Shown: positions 36,029-44,980 of the stretch, in pieces
Position numbering within the stretch: position 1 is the first letter of the stretch
Layout: every line of letters starts with the position of its first letter
Origin: Bradyrhizobium macuxiense
Lineage (GTDB): Bacteria; Pseudomonadota; Alphaproteobacteria; Rhizobiales; Xanthobacteraceae
Reading direction: 5' to 3'
Assembly: GCF_007993935.1 (NCBI RefSeq)
Contig: NZ_VITY01000002.1
Location: 434,001-498,000 of the forward strand
DNA length: 64,000 bases
The notes under the pieces: model-generated
What the model was told of the DNA's origin: nothing
What the model saw: the letters and a program-made list of their open reading frames with translations, nothing else
Databases searched by the model: none
Made by a program: the position numbers and the translations under genes

Positions 36029-37540
36029 ATGAGGATGTTTCGTTTGGCGGCGACTGCCGCCGCCCTGCTGCTGTCGCTGGCGGTCAGCGCGCAGGCCCAG
36101 ACCACACTGCGGATCGGCCTTGCCGAGGACCCCGACGTGCTCGATCCGACCATGGCGCGCACCTATGTCGGCCGCATCGTGTTCGCCGCGCTCTGCGACA
36201 AGCTGTTCGACATCGACGAGAAGCTCAACATCGTGCCGCAGCTCGCGCTGTCGCACGAGACCTCCGCCGACGGCAAGGAGGTCACGATCAAGCTCAGGCC
36301 TGGCGTCAAATTCCAAGACGGCGAGCCGCTCGATGCGGAAGCGGCGAAATTCTCGCTGGAGCGGCATCTGACCTTCCCCGGCTCGTTCCGCAAGCCTGAG
36401 CTTGCCAGCGTCGATCATGTCGACGTCGTCGATCCCCTGACCATCAAGCTGGTGCTCAAGGCACCGTTCTCGCCGCTGATCGCCCAGCTCACCGACCGTG
36501 CCGGCATGATGGTGTCGCCCAAGGCGGCGAAGGCGGCCGGCGACAAGTTCGGCCTGCATCCGGTCTGCGCCGGTCCCTACAAATTCGTCGAGCGCGTGCA
36601 GCAGGACCGCATCGTGCTGGAGAAATTTACCGACTACTGGAACAAGGACAACGTCTTCATCGACCGCGTCGTCTATCTGCCGATCGTGGATGCCACGGTG
36701 CGACTCGCCAATTTGAAGTCGGGCGGGCTCGACCTGATCGAACGCGTGCTCGCGACCGACCTGAAGGACGTGCGCGCCGACTCGCGCCTGAAGGTCTCGA
36801 CCGCGATCGAGCTCGGCTATCAGGGCATCACGCTCAACATCGGCAAGGACAAGGCCAAGGGTCCCCTGAGCCAATCCGCCAAGGTCCGTCAGGCGCTCGA
36901 CCTCTCGATCGACCGTGAGGCGATCAACCAGGTCGTGTTCAACGGCGAGTTCAAGCCCGGAAACCAGTGGATCAGCCCGGACCATCCCTATTACCAGAAG
37001 GAGTTTCCGATCCGCCCGCGCGACGTCGCGAAAGCCAAGGCGCTGCTCAAGGAGGCCGGCATCACGCCGCCCGTCAGCGTCGACTTCATGGTGCCGAAGG
37101 GACCCGAGGCCGAGGGCACCGCGCAAGTCGTTCAGTCGATGGCCGCCGAAGCCGGCTTCGACATGAAGATCCGGGTCACCGAATTTGCGACCTCGCTGAA
37201 GCAGGCGGAAGCCGGTGAGTATCAGGCCTTTTTGCTGGCCTGGAGCGGCCGCATCGATCCGGACGGCAACTCCTATGTCTTCCTGCACAAGGACGCGCCG
37301 CAAAACTATAGCGCCTGGGCCAATCCCGACGCGGACAAGGCGCTCGACGATGCCCGCCTCACCACCGACATGGCACAGCGCAAGGCAATCTACGCCAGGC
37401 TGACGAAGCTGGAACAGGAGGACGAGCCGCTGCTCTATATCTACCATCGGCGCATCATCATCGCGCACACCACAAAGCTCGACGGCTACAAGCAGATGCC
37501 GGACGGCCTCGTGCGCGTGGTCGGATTGAAGCTGAAGTGA
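36029..37540 (+). CDS. ABC transporter substrate-binding protein, dipeptide/oligopeptide family (SBP_bac_5), set 2
   Basis: A 503-residue binding protein of family 5 with a signal peptide (MRMFRL, hydrophobic core, cleavage after SAQA near residue 24). The mature protein begins QTTLRIGLAEDPDVLDP. The family signature LRPGVKFQDGEPLDAEAAKF lies near 90-110. Two starts are possible: 36008 overlaps the ATPase stop, but 36029 has GGGGAG 8 bases upstream and gives a cleaner signal peptide. It is distinct in sequence from the set 1 binding protein, so the two importers probably differ in ligand preference. Confidence 0.9.
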   Translation: MRMFRLAATAAALLLSLAVSAQAQTTLRIGLAEDPDVLDPTMARTYVGRIVFAALCDKLFDIDEKLNIVPQLALSHETSADGKEVTIKLRPGVKFQDGEPLDAEAAKFSLERHLTFPGSFRKPELASVDHVDVVDPLTIKLVLKAPFSPLIAQLTDRAGMMVSPKAAKAAGDKFGLHPVCAGPYKFVERVQQDRIVLEKFTDYWNKDNVFIDRVVYLPIVDATVRLANLKSGGLDLIERVLATDLKDVRADSRLKVSTAIELGYQGITLNIGKDKAKGPLSQSAKVRQALDLSIDREAINQVVFNGEFKPGNQWISPDHPYYQKEFPIRPRDVAKAKALLKEAGITPPVSVDFMVPKGPEAEGTAQVVQSMAAEAGFDMKIRVTEFATSLKQAEAGEYQAFLLAWSGRIDPDGNSYVFLHKDAPQNYSAWANPDADKALDDARLTTDMAQRKAIYARLTKLEQEDEPLLYIYHRRIIIAHTTKLDGYKQMPDGLVRVVGLKLK

Positions 37541-37571
37541 TCGCGCCGATGTCCGGGACACGAGCGTCGTC

Positions 37572-38513
37572 ATGCTGAACTTCCTCGCCAAGCGGCTGGT
37601 TCAGATCGTGCCGACGCTGTTCTTCGTCTCGGTGCTGATCTTCTCGCTGCAGCATTTGCTGCCGGGCGATCCGGCGCTGGTGATGGCCGGCGAGGAGCGC
37701 GATCCGGCTGTCATCGCGCAGATCCGCGCGCAGTATCATCTCGATCAGCCGATCCCGGTGCAGTACGCCTACTGGATCAAGGGCGTGCTGTCGGGTGATT
37801 TCGGCGAGTCGTTGCGCAACAAGATGCCGGTGCTGGAGCTGATCGCGCAGAAGCTGCCGGTGACGCTGCAGCTTGCGGCGATGGCGATCACGATCGCGTT
37901 CCTGATCGGCATTCCCGCCGGCATCGTCTCGGCGGTGAAGAAGGGCACCGCCTGGGACTACGGCGCCAATCTGTTCGCGCTGTGGGGCATCTCGACGCCG
38001 AACTTCTGGCTCGGCATCATGCTGATCTTCCTGTTCTCGATCGAACTGGGCTGGCTGCCGGCCTCCGGCTATGTGCCGCTGACCGAGAACTGGCGGGCCA
38101 GCATCGCGGCCACCATCATGCCTGCCTTCGTACTCGGCAATGCGATCGCGGCGATCCTGATGCGGCACACACGAAGCGCCATGCTGCAGGTGCTGGAGAG
38201 CGACTATGTCCGCACCGCGCGCGCCAAGGGCCTGTCCGAGCGCACGGTCATCCTCAAGCATGCGATGCGCAACGCACTGACGCCGATCATCACGCTCGGC
38301 GCGCTCGAGCTCGGCACGCTGCTGTCGGGCGCGGTCCTCACCGAGCAGAACTTCTCGATCCCGGGCTTCGGCAAGCTGATCGTCGATGCCGTGTTCAACC
38401 GCGACTATGCAGTCGTGCAGGGCGTGGTGCTGACGACAGCGACAATCTACATCACGCTCAACCTGATCGCCGACATCGCCTATATCCTGGTCAACCCGCG
38501 GCTGAGGGGCTGA
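37572..38513 (+). CDS. Dipeptide-type ABC transporter permease (DppB family), set 2
   Basis: A 313-residue permease with six hydrophobic helices. The N terminus FLAKRLVQIVPTLFFVSVL and LLPGDPALVMAGEE are typical of DppB/GsiC. The coupling loop DYVRTARAKGLSERTVILKHAMRN lies about 209-232. It follows the binding-protein gene by 31 bases and precedes the DppC-type gene by 4. Confidence 0.93.
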   Translation: MLNFLAKRLVQIVPTLFFVSVLIFSLQHLLPGDPALVMAGEERDPAVIAQIRAQYHLDQPIPVQYAYWIKGVLSGDFGESLRNKMPVLELIAQKLPVTLQLAAMAITIAFLIGIPAGIVSAVKKGTAWDYGANLFALWGISTPNFWLGIMLIFLFSIELGWLPASGYVPLTENWRASIAATIMPAFVLGNAIAAILMRHTRSAMLQVLESDYVRTARAKGLSERTVILKHAMRNALTPIITLGALELGTLLSGAVLTEQNFSIPGFGKLIVDAVFNRDYAVVQGVVLTTATIYITLNLIADIAYILVNPRLRG

Positions 38514-38517
38514 CCGG

Positions 38518-39408
38518 ATGACCGACACAACGCTCGGGACATCAGCTTCGCTTGCCGGGGCCGAGACGCTGGAGAGCCCGGCGCGGCGCGCCTGGCGGCG
38601 GCTGGTCCGGCGCAAGGGCGCAATGCTCGGCCTCGTCGTGATCGCGCTCTTCATCCTGCTCGCGGTGTTCGCGCCGCTGATCGTGCCCTATGATCCGATC
38701 GCAACGAGCTGGTCGCTGGTGCGCAAGGCGCCGTCGCTGCAGCACTGGTTCGGCACCGACGAGCTCGGCCGCGACGTGCTCGCCCGCGTCGTGTTCGGCG
38801 CCCGTGCCTCGCTGCTTGCTGGCGTCATCTCGATCGGCATCGCGCTTGCGATCGGCGTGCCGCTCGGCCTCGTCGCCGGCTATCGCGGCGGCTTCATCGA
38901 CGCGCTGATCAGCCGCATCACCGACGCGATGCTGGCCTGCCCGTTCCTGATCCTGGCGATCGCGCTCGCCGCGTTCCTTGGCCCGAGCCTCGGCAATGCA
39001 ATGATCGCGATCGGCGTCTCGGCGACCCCGATCTTCATCCGCCTGACCCGCGGCCAGGTCATGAGCGTCAAGGTCGAGGATTATGTCGAGGCGGCGCGCG
39101 CGATGGGCAATCCGCGCTGGCGCATCGCGCTGGTCCACATCCTGCCCAACATCCTGCCGGCGCTCCTGGTGCAGGCGACGCTGTCGATCGCGGCCGCGAT
39201 CATCGCCGAGGCCGCGCTGTCCTTCCTCGGCCTCGGCCAGCAGCCGCCGGCGCCATCCTGGGGCAGCATGCTCAACGCCGCGCAACGCTTCCTGACCAGC
39301 GCGCCGTGGATGACGATCTGGCCGGGGCTTGCAATCTTCCTGGTCGTGCTGTCGTTCAATCTGGTCGGCGACGGCCTGCGCGACGCGCTCGATCCGAAGG
39401 CGCGGTGA
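38518..39408 (+). CDS. Dipeptide-type ABC transporter permease (DppC family), set 2
   Basis: A 296-residue permease. The motif HWFGTDELGRDVLARVVFGAR (about 77-97) and the coupling loop DYVEAARAMGNPRWRIALVHILPN (about 188-211) are typical of DppC, as is ALSFLGLGQQPP. It completes the second importer (order: D, F, binding protein, B, C) and ends the 14-kb plus-strand cluster. Palindromic repeats follow. Confidence 0.93.
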   Translation: MTDTTLGTSASLAGAETLESPARRAWRRLVRRKGAMLGLVVIALFILLAVFAPLIVPYDPIATSWSLVRKAPSLQHWFGTDELGRDVLARVVFGARASLLAGVISIGIALAIGVPLGLVAGYRGGFIDALISRITDAMLACPFLILAIALAAFLGPSLGNAMIAIGVSATPIFIRLTRGQVMSVKVEDYVEAARAMGNPRWRIALVHILPNILPALLVQATLSIAAAIIAEAALSFLGLGQQPPAPSWGSMLNAAQRFLTSAPWMTIWPGLAIFLVVLSFNLVGDGLRDALDPKAR

Positions 39409-39447
39409 CAAGCCACCGTCGCGGCCGCAGCGAGCGCAGAATCCTTG

Positions 39448-39556
39448 CCGTCATCCTGAGGTGGCCGCTTCTTCAGCGGCCCTCGAAGGATGAATCGGCC
39501 ACCAGCGGGGCCGTGCATCCTTCGAGGCTCGCTCCGCTCGCACCTCAGGATGACGG
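39448..39556. repeat. Palindromic intergenic repeat, family E
   Basis: CCGTCATCCTGAGGTG and CACCTCAGGATGACGG form the outer arms. GGCCGC...GCGGCCCTCGAAGGATG and CATCCTTCGAGG are inner arms. This is the only copy in the window, although the sequence style (palindrome of ~110 bases with GTCAT/ATGAC ends) is like family A. Confidence 0.75.
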
Positions 39557-39582
39557 AGGACAGAGCTATGAAGTGCTATCCG

Positions 39583-39703
39583 CGTCATTGCGAGCGAAGC
39601 GAAGCAATCCATCGGTCCACGTATGCGGAACTATCGATTGCTTCGTCGCGGAGCCTGTCATCGGGCGCGCGTTCGCGCGACCCGTTGGCTCCTCGCAATG
39701 ACG
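39583..39703. repeat. Palindromic intergenic repeat, family A, copy 3
   Basis: GTCATTGCGAGCGAAGCGAAG with CTCGCAATGAC gives the outer arms. GCAATCCATCG and CGATTGCTTCG are the inner arms. This copy carries an extra ~35-base insertion with its own GCGCGCG...CGCGCG palindrome on the right side, making it longer than the other copies. Confidence 0.8.
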
Positions 39704-39723
39704 ACGGTTGGTTTCTCCGAAAG

Positions 39724-40467
39724 CTAGACCACCACCTCTCGCAACACGCGCCGGCAATCCATCTCGTATTCGAGATCGACCACCGGCGGGCGGCAGAAGT
39801 GCCAGGTCAGTCCGGAGCGCGTGGCGCCGCGGCGGACCAGTTCGTCGACGACCACGGGATGGATGTCGTGCACGGTGTAGGCCTGCACCGCCGTCGTCTC
39901 CTGCCAGCCAAAGCTGAACTCCGCCAGACGGCGCTCCATCTCGCCGGCGGTGAAGTGGACCTTCTCGCGCCATGCGCCGGGGCTGAGATCGCGATAGCAA
40001 ACGATGCGGTCGGGATAGCTGGCAGTGCCGCTGCGCGCCTCGGCGCCGCCCGCGATCACGAACGACGGTGACGTGGTCGCGCTCGGCCGCGTGAACGAGA
40101 ACGCGTAGAACGACGGCTCTGCCGGCGGATCGATCTCGGGACAGACGTTGCTCCGCGCGACCGGATTGACGGTGCCGTCGAACAGCCCCCATTCGGCGAG
40201 CGTCTTGACGTAGTGCTGGTTGAAGGCGCGGAACCCGTCCTCGGTGAAGGCGGCCGGCGAGCGCAATTCGCAGGCGCAGAACGCGGTCAACGGCCGGCCG
40301 GCGTCCTTGATGTAGGCCGCAATCCGCGCAAAGCCTTCCGCGAGCGGCACCAGGCGATCGAAGCGGACCCGCTCGATCTCATAGCCGGCGTTCGCCTGCG
40401 CGCCGCTGGAATATTGGAACACGGCCGGAATGAACCGGTAATTGCCCGCCGCAAATTCGCTCGCCAT
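39724..40467 (-). CDS. RidA-like (YjgF/YER057c) protein, apparently two domains
   Basis: A 247-residue protein. The first half has the RidA-like pattern AYIKDAGRPLTAFCACELRSP and then PVARSNVCPEIDPPAEPSFYAF (about residues 50-130). The second half has a similar strand-helix layout ending YTVHDIHPVVVDELVRRG and a WHFCRPPVVDLEYEMD stretch (about 195-240). RidA proteins hydrolyse reactive enamines/imines; related two-domain proteins are annotated as aminomuconate deaminase-like. The exact reaction is unknown. It is convergent with the peptide transporter cluster and is probably monocistronic. An imine-handling role for amino acid breakdown would fit but is inference. Confidence 0.6.
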   Translation of the reverse strand: MASEFAAGNYRFIPAVFQYSSGAQANAGYEIERVRFDRLVPLAEGFARIAAYIKDAGRPLTAFCACELRSPAAFTEDGFRAFNQHYVKTLAEWGLFDGTVNPVARSNVCPEIDPPAEPSFYAFSFTRPSATTSPSFVIAGGAEARSGTASYPDRIVCYRDLSPGAWREKVHFTAGEMERRLAEFSFGWQETTAVQAYTVHDIHPVVVDELVRRGATRSGLTWHFCRPPVVDLEYEMDCRRVLREVVV

Positions 40468-40542
40468 GCTTGTTTCCTCCGGATTTCTTCAGGCGAATAC
40501 TTTCTGCCCGCCGTCGGCAAAGGCTAGCACGAGACAAAGAAA

Positions 40543-40576
40543 AGGCGGCAGTGGCTTTCGCCAGTGCCGCCCTTTT
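40543..40576 (-). terminator. Hairpin terminator after the RND efflux gene
   Basis: GGCGGCA (40544-40550) pairs with TGCCGCC (40565-40571). An inner TGGC/GCCA stem continues it across one mismatch, and a short TTTC loop closes it. On the minus strand CTTTTCTTTG follows, and on the plus strand CTTTTCC. It lies 30 bases beyond the RND stop codon. Confidence 0.65.
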
Positions 40577-40600
40577 CCTGCGAGCATGAGCTTGGAGGGC

Positions 40601-43600
40601 TCAGGTCGGTTTCAATGCGCCGCCGCGGCCTTCGAGTTCGTAGTCGGCGATCTGCTTGGCGCGGTCGGAACGGGCCGCAGCCTGGTGGTCGGTCGCGATC
40701 ACCGTGTAGACCATCGGCAGCACGAACAGGGTGAACAGCGTGCCGATCGTCATGCCGGTGACGACGACGAGTCCGATCGAGAAGCGGCTGGCAGCGCCGG
40801 CGCCCGAGGCAGTGAGCAGCGGCAGCAGGCCGGTGACCATGGCCGCCGTCGTCATCAAGATCGGACGCAGACGAATCCGGGCCGACATCTCGATCGCCGA
40901 GCGGCGGTCCAGCCCCTCGTTGAGCTGCAGCTCGTTGGCGAACTCCACCATCAGGATGCCGTGCTTGGTGATCAGTCCGACCAGCGTCAGCAGGCCCACC
41001 TGGGTGTAGATGTTCATGGTGGCGACGCCGAAGAACAGCGGGATCAAGGCACCGACGATCGCCATCGGCACCGAGATCATGATCACGAACGGATCGCGCA
41101 GGCTCTCGAACTGCGCCGCCAGCACCAGGAAGATGATGATGATGGCGAACGCGAAGGTGACCAGGAGCTGGTTGCCCTCGTGGACGTATTGCCGGGAGTC
41201 GGCCAGGAAGTCGTAGCTGAAGCCGGACGGCAGCTTCTTGGCTTCACCCTGCAGGAACTCCACCGCCTGGCCCATCGAGACGCCGGGCATCGGCACGGCC
41301 TGGAAGGTCGACGAGTTGAGCTGGTTGTAGTGGGTCAGCGCGTTCGGATCGACGCCGGTCTCGACCGACACCACCGTCGACAGCCGCACGAGCTGCCCGG
41401 TCGCGGTCGGGACGTAGTAGTTGTCGAACGACTCAGGCGCGAGCCGGCTGGCGCGTGGCACCTGCGGGATCACCTGATAGGAGCGCCCTTCGAGGTTGAA
41501 GCGGTTGACATAGTTGCCGCCGAGCAGCGTCGCCAGCGCGCCACCGATCTGCTGCATGGTGATGCCGAGGTCGCTCGCCTTGGAGCGATCGACCTTCACC
41601 CGGACCACCGGCTGGTTGAAGTCAAGGTCGCTGTCGGTGACGATGAACAGGCCGCTCTTGCGCGCGGCGTCCTTCAGCTTGCTCATCTGGTCGAACACCT
41701 GCTGGAAGCCGGCGGTCGAAGAGATCACCATCTGCACCGGCAGACCACCCGGGCCGCCGGGCAGCGGCGGCAGGCTGAACGCGAACGCACTGACGCCTTC
41801 GATCTTCGATAGCTCGGCCTGCACCAGCGGCTGCAGCGTCTGGGCCGAGCGCTTGCGCTCATCCCACGGCTTGAGCAGCATGCCGGCGAAGCCGCCCTGC
41901 GGACCGGTGATGCCGTTCAGGATGAACCGCAGGTCGGTCTCGGGAAACTTCTGGAACTCCTTGTCCATCTTGTCGCCGTAGAAATCGATGTAGTCGATGT
42001 TGGCGTATTTCGGCGCCTTGGTCACCGCGAACACGATGCCCTGGTCTTCCTGCGGCGCCAGCTCCTTCTGGATGTGCATGTAGAGGAAGCCGACCAGGCC
42101 GAGGATGGTCACGGCGAACAGCGCCGTGATCGGACGGTAGTCGAGCGAACGATCGAGCTGACGGCCATAGGCGCGCGTCAGCGCGCCGAACACGCGATTG
42201 ACCAGCCTGGAGAAGCGTCCCTCTTCCGCGCTCTTGAGGAACACCGAGCACATCATCGGCGACAGCGTCAGCGCGATCACGCCCGACACGATCACCGAGC
42301 CGGCCAGCGTGAAGGCGAATTCGCGGAACAGCGTGCCGGTCACGCCGCCGAGGAAACCGATCGGCGCGTACACCGCAGCCAGCGTGATCGTCATGGAGAC
42401 GACGGGGCCGACGATCTCGCGCGCGCCTTTCAGCGATGCCTGCACCGGCGGCAGGCCCTCCTCGAGATGTCGATGGATGTTCTCCACCACCACGATGGCG
42501 TCGTCGACCACGAGGCCGATCGCGAGCACCATCGCCAGCAGCGTCAGCAGGTTGAAGCTGAAGCCGGCGGCCAGCATCAGGATGCAGACGCCGACCAGCG
42601 ACAACGGAATGGTGACGACGGGAATGATCACGGAGCGGAACGACGCCAGGAACAGGAAGATCACGACGACGACGATCAACACCGCTTCGCTCAGCGTCTT
42701 CTCGACCTCGTCGATCGACGATTGGATGAACTTGGTGGAGTCGTAGGCCACCTTCATCTTCATCGACGGCGGCAGGTTACGCTCGAGATCGGGGAACAGC
42801 GCGCGCACACCCTTCACCAGGCTCAGCGGGTTGCCCTGCGGGGTCGCCTTGATGCCGATGAAGATCGCATGCTCGCCGTTGAAGGCGACACTGGCGTCGG
42901 TCGACTGCGCCGCGAGCTCCACCGTCGCGATGTCCTCGATGCGCACGAAGCCGCCGTCCTTCGCCTTCACGATCATTCGCTTGAACTGATCGATGTTCTG
43001 AAGGTCGGTATTGGCCGAGACGTTGGAGACGATGAAGAAGCCCTTGGTCTGGCCGGCGGCCGCCTGGAAGTTGTTGGCGGCGATCGCGGCCGCGACGTCG
43101 TTGGGTGACACGCCGCGTCCGGCCATCCGGGTCGGATCGAGCCAGACGCGCATCGCAAAGGTCTGGCCGCCGAGGATGTCGGCCGATGCGACGCCGTCGA
43201 CCGTCGAGAGCACCGGCTGCACGACGCGGGTCAGATAGTCGGAGATCGCCGATCCGGTCAGCTCCTCGCTGGAGAAGCCGAGATACATCACGGCGATGGT
43301 GTCACCGGTCGCCTTGGTCACGACCGGGTCGAAGGCTTCCTTCGGGATCAGATATTTGACCGAGTTGACCTTGGCGAGCACCTCGGTCAGCGCCTGGTTC
43401 GGATCGTGATTGAGCTTGACGTAAACCTGGATCGTCGAGGTGCCGAGCACCGAGTTCGACGTCATGTAGTCGACGCCTTCAGCCGACGCGACGGCCTGCT
43501 CGATCGGCGTGGTGATGAAGCCGTTGATCAGCTCCGGCGACGCGCCGGGATACGACGTCGTGATGGTCACGACGGTGTTCGAAAGATTCGGATATTGCCG

Positions 43601-43708
43601 GATCGGCAGCACCATCGCAGCGCGCAAGCCGATCAGCAGGATCAGCAGGCTGACGACGACCGACAGCACCGGGCGCTTGATGAAAATATCAGTGAAGGCC
43701 ATCGCCAA
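40601..43708 (-). CDS. RND multidrug efflux permease, HAE1 (AcrB-like) family
   Basis: A 1035-residue inner-membrane RND pump. The N terminus (MAFTDIFIKRPVLSVVVSLL), two large periplasmic loops and the proton-relay helix GLVVDDAIVVVEN (two Asp, about residues 400-412) are typical of AcrB/MexB-type proteins. It would expel hydrophobic drugs or plant phenolics using proton flow. The adaptor gene is 77 bases upstream on the same strand, with a hairpin between (43747-43768). No outer-membrane channel gene follows, so a TolC-like protein must come from elsewhere. Confidence 0.95.
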   Translation of the reverse strand: MAMAFTDIFIKRPVLSVVVSLLILLIGLRAAMVLPIRQYPNLSNTVVTITTSYPGASPELINGFITTPIEQAVASAEGVDYMTSNSVLGTSTIQVYVKLNHDPNQALTEVLAKVNSVKYLIPKEAFDPVVTKATGDTIAVMYLGFSSEELTGSAISDYLTRVVQPVLSTVDGVASADILGGQTFAMRVWLDPTRMAGRGVSPNDVAAAIAANNFQAAAGQTKGFFIVSNVSANTDLQNIDQFKRMIVKAKDGGFVRIEDIATVELAAQSTDASVAFNGEHAIFIGIKATPQGNPLSLVKGVRALFPDLERNLPPSMKMKVAYDSTKFIQSSIDEVEKTLSEAVLIVVVVIFLFLASFRSVIIPVVTIPLSLVGVCILMLAAGFSFNLLTLLAMVLAIGLVVDDAIVVVENIHRHLEEGLPPVQASLKGAREIVGPVVSMTITLAAVYAPIGFLGGVTGTLFREFAFTLAGSVIVSGVIALTLSPMMCSVFLKSAEEGRFSRLVNRVFGALTRAYGRQLDRSLDYRPITALFAVTILGLVGFLYMHIQKELAPQEDQGIVFAVTKAPKYANIDYIDFYGDKMDKEFQKFPETDLRFILNGITGPQGGFAGMLLKPWDERKRSAQTLQPLVQAELSKIEGVSAFAFSLPPLPGGPGGLPVQMVISSTAGFQQVFDQMSKLKDAARKSGLFIVTDSDLDFNQPVVRVKVDRSKASDLGITMQQIGGALATLLGGNYVNRFNLEGRSYQVIPQVPRASRLAPESFDNYYVPTATGQLVRLSTVVSVETGVDPNALTHYNQLNSSTFQAVPMPGVSMGQAVEFLQGEAKKLPSGFSYDFLADSRQYVHEGNQLLVTFAFAIIIIFLVLAAQFESLRDPFVIMISVPMAIVGALIPLFFGVATMNIYTQVGLLTLVGLITKHGILMVEFANELQLNEGLDRRSAIEMSARIRLRPILMTTAAMVTGLLPLLTASGAGAASRFSIGLVVVTGMTIGTLFTLFVLPMVYTVIATDHQAAARSDRAKQIADYELEGRGGALKPT

Positions 43709-43746
43709 CTCGATTCGTGTTGTCTGCCGGTTGCGGCAACATGTGG

Positions 43747-43768
43747 CGGAGGGCCATCAGGCCCTCCG
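43747..43768. other. Intercistronic hairpin between efflux adaptor and RND pump genes
   Basis: CGGAGGGCC (43747-43755) and GGCCCTCCG (43760-43768) form a perfect 9-base-pair stem with an ATCA loop. No T-tract follows. It probably tunes relative expression of adaptor and pump, as for the hairpins in two ABC operons of this window. Confidence 0.6.
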
Positions 43769-43785
43769 GGTTTAGATGATGGAGA

Positions 43786-44979
43786 TCAGTAACGCGGCGG
43801 CTCGGCCGGAATCGGCGGCGCCGGGTCGGTCGAGATCGCAACCGCCACGCCCGACTGCAGCTTGATCTGGCCGACGGCCACGACCTTGTCCCCGGCCTTC
43901 AGGCCCTTGAGGATCTCGACGCGGCCTTCGACGCGGTTGCCCGTCTTCACGAAGGTGCGCTCGGCGGTCAGGGTGGTCTTGCCGTCCTCGCCCTTCTTCT
44001 CGGTGATCAGGAACACGGAGTCGCCGTACAGCGTGTAGTCGACCGCGGTTTCCGGAACCGTGACGACCGGCGGCTTGTCCGGCAGCACGATCGTGGTGGT
44101 CGCGAACATGCCGGGCTTGAGGATGCTGTCCGGATTCTGGATCGTGGCCTGCACCTTGATGTTGCGGGTGTCGGTCGCGATCTGCGGCTCGATGGTCGTG
44201 ATCTTGCCCTCGAAGGTACGGCCCGGATAGGCGTCGACCTTGATCCGCACGGTCTGGCCGACCTTGATCTGCGAGCTCTGCTTCTCGGTCACGGTCATGT
44301 TGGCATACAGCACCGACAGATCGGTCAGCGACACGATCTGCGTGCCGGCCGTCAGATACTGGCCGACTTCGACCTGGCGAACGCCGAGATCGCCTTCGAA
44401 CGGCGCGCGCACCAGCTTCTGCGAGATCAGCGCCTCGGTCTTGGCGATGCCCGCCTTGGCCTGATCGTAGGTCGCCTGCGCCGTATCGACGGTCGACTGC
44501 GGCCCGAACTGGCGCGAGGCGAGCTGCTTGGCGCGGTCGAGCTGCTGCTCGCCCACGGTCGCCTGCGCCTTGAAGCTGGCGAGGTCGCCCTGCTCCGGTG
44601 CGTCGAACAGCTGCACCAGCGGCGTGCCCGCCTTCACGTGGCTGCCGGCGGTGAACTGAATCTCGGTGATGCGGCCCGGCACGTCGGTCGTGACGTTGAC
44701 CTGGTGCACGGCGACGAGATCGCCGACGGCGGTCAACAGGTTCGGAATCACTTCGGTCTTCGCCTCGGCGACCGAGACGTTCGACGGCGGCGGCTTATTG
44801 TTGGCGAAGAACTGCGCGATCATGTGGCTGCGGAAGGCGTTGAAGCCGACCAGCGCGCCGACCAGCAGCGCCAGCAACAGGCCTACGATGATGAACCAGC
44901 GCACCAATCGGACGGGACGCTTGGCTTGCTTCTCCTTGATCGGTTGCCCCGAGATGTGGCTTTCGGTCTGAATATTCAT
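43786..44979 (-). CDS. RND efflux periplasmic adaptor (AcrA/HlyD family)
   Basis: A 397-residue membrane-fusion protein. A short cytoplasmic N terminus precedes a signal-anchor helix (about 30-50). The lipoyl halves are GRITEIQFTAGSHVKAGTPL and RAPFEGDLGVRQVEVGQYL, with a helical hairpin between (about 110-180). Beta-barrel and membrane-proximal domains follow. A GTG start three codons upstream (44988) would overlap the TetR gene end. I prefer the ATG at 44979. Either way it directly follows the TetR gene and forms an operon with it and the RND pump. Confidence 0.93.
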   Translation of the reverse strand: MNIQTESHISGQPIKEKQAKRPVRLVRWFIIVGLLLALLVGALVGFNAFRSHMIAQFFANNKPPPSNVSVAEAKTEVIPNLLTAVGDLVAVHQVNVTTDVPGRITEIQFTAGSHVKAGTPLVQLFDAPEQGDLASFKAQATVGEQQLDRAKQLASRQFGPQSTVDTAQATYDQAKAGIAKTEALISQKLVRAPFEGDLGVRQVEVGQYLTAGTQIVSLTDLSVLYANMTVTEKQSSQIKVGQTVRIKVDAYPGRTFEGKITTIEPQIATDTRNIKVQATIQNPDSILKPGMFATTTIVLPDKPPVVTVPETAVDYTLYGDSVFLITEKKGEDGKTTLTAERTFVKTGNRVEGRVEILKGLKAGDKVVAVGQIKLQSGVAVAISTDPAPPIPAEPPRY

Positions 44980-44980
44980 G

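Larger units (their letters stand above)
39409..39723. other. 315-base convergent intergenic region holding two repeats
   Basis: No gene was found. The region lies between convergent genes (peptide permease, RidA-like protein). It contains a family E repeat (39448-39556) and, 26 bases on, a family A repeat (39583-39703). Either could act as a bidirectional 3' end. Confidence 0.7.
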
